Shown: positions 62,624 through 64,000 of the stretch, in pieces
How positions within the stretch are numbered: the stretch's first letter is position 1
How the letters are laid out: each line of letters opens with the position of its first letter
From: a bacterium
Lineage (GTDB): Bacteria > SAR324 > XYD2-FULL-50-16
Length of the DNA: 64,000 bases
Direction of reading: 5' to 3'
NCBI GenBank assembly: GCA_024275165.1
Contig: JAJRZQ010000025.1
Location: 80,414-144,413 of the forward strand
Translations under genes and position numbers: made by a program
The notes under the pieces: generated by a model
Databases searched by the model: none
Told to the model about the DNA's origin: nothing
Seen by the model: only the letters and a program-made list of their open reading frames with translations

Positions 62624-63027
62624 GGGGGTGCATTTGGATTTCGACTGGGAGAGGTGTCGGCTGAACAGCAAGCCCTGGTTGATCGAATGGCCAGGTAAAA
62701 ATTCGATCATTTTATAACTGCCAACAACGCAGAATACAGCCTGAACGAAGCAGCCATCGCTGCCTAGTTTTAGGCCTCCGGCCCCGGGGCAACCTCGGGC
62801 TGGGCGGAGGAGCGAGGAACGCCTAAATTACTCGCCACCTTTGAACAAAATATATGGGCTTACTTCCCTTATCGCCTTGCTGAGGGGAGAACATGAAAGA
62901 GGCTGGCCCGATGTGAGTCTTGTTTTCTAGCAACAGAATCGGGTAAGAAGGCAAGAAGAAAACTAAGCTTGTAGAACACTGCCTATTCCCTTTCAGGACG
63001 GGGGTTCGACTCCCCCCACCTCCACCA
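62624..63027 (+). ncRNA. ssrA: Transfer-messenger RNA (tmRNA)
   Basis: A 404-base tmRNA. The 5' GGGGGTG (62624-62630) pairs with CACCTCC before ACCA at the 3' end (one G-U), giving the acceptor stem. The 5' side has the conserved GGATTTCGACTGGG. The T arm is GGGGG-TTCGACT-CCCCC near 63000-63016, and CCA is encoded. The internal coding part begins at 62720 and gives ANNAEYSLNEAAIAA followed by TAG, a typical hydrophobic AxAA-ending proteolysis tag. It tags peptides from stalled ribosomes with SmpB. Confidence 0.92.
62720..62767 (+). other. tmRNA proteolysis-tag reading frame
   Basis: Fifteen codons from GCC 62720, reading ANNAEYSLNEAAIAA, then TAG at 62765-62767. The resume codon is inferred to be GCC or the following one; the AIAA end suits ClpXP-type recognition. 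Confidence 0.8.
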
Positions 63028-63113
63028 TTTGTTCTAAAGGTCGGACTAGGCCTATACTCACTTTACTTAGTAACTACGGGCCTCTGTAGAGGTCACAGTG
63101 CTTGGATTTCACC

Positions 63114-63527
63114 ATGAAATTCAGACCCCATCGAATGGTCTGGGTCCGAACGCATAAAAGTGGCCCATTTTACTACCGCTGCCTTATTCCAAAGTCAATA
63201 CAGCCCTACCTTCAAGGGAAATCTGAATTCAAGATTTCACTGTCAACAGGTTTGGAAAAACAAGCACATAGACTATCTTTAAAACTCCAAGAATATGCCA
63301 ATAAACTTTTTATAGCTGTTAATATTCGCCGTAAGTCCTTTTCTTTAAGCATTCTTAAAAATTTGCTGAAAGCGGAGTTAAAGAAAATTATTGCAGAACA
63401 GGAAGATAGGGGCTATGTTGTGACTAAAAAGATAGCCCTAAAGAATATTATTACATGTGGAAGAACAGGAACTATAGGAAAAAGACTAAAATTACTTAGT
63501 CGCCCCTTAAGAACCAGCAAAAGCTAA
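63114..63527 (+). pseudogene. Tyrosine integrase fragment (N-terminal arm) next to ssrA
   Basis: 137 residues. The start KFRPHRMVWVRTHKSGPFYY then RCLIPKSIQPYLQGKSEFKI resembles the N-terminal region of phage-type integrases of the DUF6538 group (R-G-x-x-Y-Y-x-R-R-x-I-P). The core-binding and catalytic domains (RHR-Y) are missing because the transposase fragment begins about residue 130; the end of this frame comes from the inserted sequence. It lies 86 bases after the tmRNA end, a classic attachment site for such elements, and has higher A/T content than its neighbours. Confidence 0.6.
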
Positions 63528-63928
63528 GCAAGCTGATCGGTTGGAGGAACGATTTGCTCCAGAAGCAATATCCAAATCCAGGCAAAAAGAAGGGCCAAGG
63601 CCCTCATGGCTTTCTTGAAGTTGAAGGCCGCCGCCGCCAACAGGACATTGATCTCGTCCCCAACCATACCTTTAAGAAAATTCCGCTTCATCCGGTGGTC
63701 CGATTTCAAATGCCCGATGATGGGCTCAATCGCCGCCCTGCGGCGGAAGCGTTTTCTCATTTTCTGTTTCTCATAAGCGGTGGCATCTTTTTTGGGAGGT
63801 CTTGGAATCAGGATGACCGTGTCTTTGATCCAGCTTTTGCCTCGATACCCCCTGTCGCAAACCGCCACTTCTGGTTGTAAAAATTTGAATCTGATCTGAC
63901 AGTACACCCTATTTTGAGCGTTGAGCAA
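63524..63928 (-). mobile_element. IS5-like transposase, C-terminal fragment
   Basis: 134 codons. VAVCDRGYRGKSW carries the second Asp of a DDE transposase and RRAAIEPIIGHLKSDHRMKR carries the Glu and the Y/R-type helix, followed by FLKGMVGDEINVLLAAAAFN, typical of IS5-family ends. The first Asp and N-terminus are absent: reading upstream, a TAG meets the frame within a few codons and unrelated structured DNA follows. It is inserted in, or joined to, the integrase frame. Confidence 0.7.
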
Positions 63929-64000
63929 ACTCTATTCGAGTTTGCTTGCAGTGCCTACGGCGCAGTATCGCCTGCGCGGCGGGCGTGTCCGTTAGTTTAA
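63924..64000. repeat. Palindromic GC-rich sequence at the window end
   Basis: Two perfect hairpins are adjacent: AGCAAACTC/GAGTTTGCT (63924-63932 and 63938-63946) and GCGCAG/CTGCGC (63960-63965 and 63972-63977). They mark the broken upstream end of the transposase. Whether they belong to a further mobile element cannot be judged because the window stops. Confidence 0.45.

Overview
The window is chromosomal DNA from a flagellated Gram-negative bacterium. Outer-membrane biogenesis genes (end of a lipid A acyltransferase gene, lptC, lptA-like, outer-membrane phospholipase A), a GspC-type secretion protein, a periplasmic FlgI P-ring and FlgH L-ring, and several lipoproteins all require two membranes. 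Multihaem c-type cytochromes, a cytochrome c oxidase subunit III-like protein, a TAXI-type TRAP transporter, FlgM with sigma-28-type promoters, CsrA with FliW, and a probable UGA-encoded selenocysteine point to a deltaproteobacteria-like or SAR324/Lambdaproteobacteria-like lineage. That placement is an inference from gene content and not a proven assignment.

Layout. 1-1.5 kb: lipopolysaccharide acylation and export. 1.5-3.4 kb (minus): phospholipase A and a dihaem cytochrome c peroxidase. 3.6-6.6 kb: TAXI binding protein plus fused TRAP permease. 6.6-7.2 kb (minus): an orphan oxidase subunit III-like protein. 7.3-14.2 kb: a Cus-type metal efflux operon (small His/Cys protein, adaptor, RND pump broken by an in-frame TAG, His/Met-rich protein, TolC-like channel). 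14.2-24.1 kb (minus): a tightly overlapping housekeeping operon mfd, parvulin-type isomerase, aroK, tyrS, dut, then two exopolysaccharide genes and a SPOR protein. 24.4-27.1 kb: guaB and dacB. 27.1-32.1 kb (minus): small membrane proteins, a coiled-coil protein, gspC, a YhcC-type radical SAM protein and an XPB-like helicase. 32.1-37.4 kb: a divergent Hfq-like protein, a DUF2254-like membrane protein and several unrecognised proteins. 37.7-39.5 kb: a cytochrome b561/dihaem c fusion and a trihaem relative.

39.8-52.6 kb is the flagellar block: flgF-flgG-flgA-flgH, flgI-flgJ, flgM-flgN, then (after an oppositely oriented lipoprotein gene) flgK-flgL-csrA-fliW. Regulatory sites fit a staged cascade: sigma-54-like elements before flgF and flgK, two tandem sigma-28-type promoters before flgM, and a hairpin exposing GGA plus a GGA-containing ribosome binding site before csrA, consistent with CsrA autorepression. 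52.8-60.5 kb: cysK, asd, an rmuC split into two overlapping frames, thioesterase, aminotransferase, LOG-family protein and smpB.

60.5-64 kb holds the most interesting signal. A FrnE/DsbA-family thioredoxin-fold gene has TGA exactly where the first cysteine of its CxxC active site belongs, followed by a bacterial SECIS-like hairpin, so it is probably a selenoprotein. Next comes ssrA (tmRNA) with its tag reading frame, and directly after it a truncated integrase and a transposase fragment, the usual trace of an element inserted at tmRNA. A 213-bp dispersed element with terminal inverted repeats occurs twice (28.4 and 37.5 kb, inverted).
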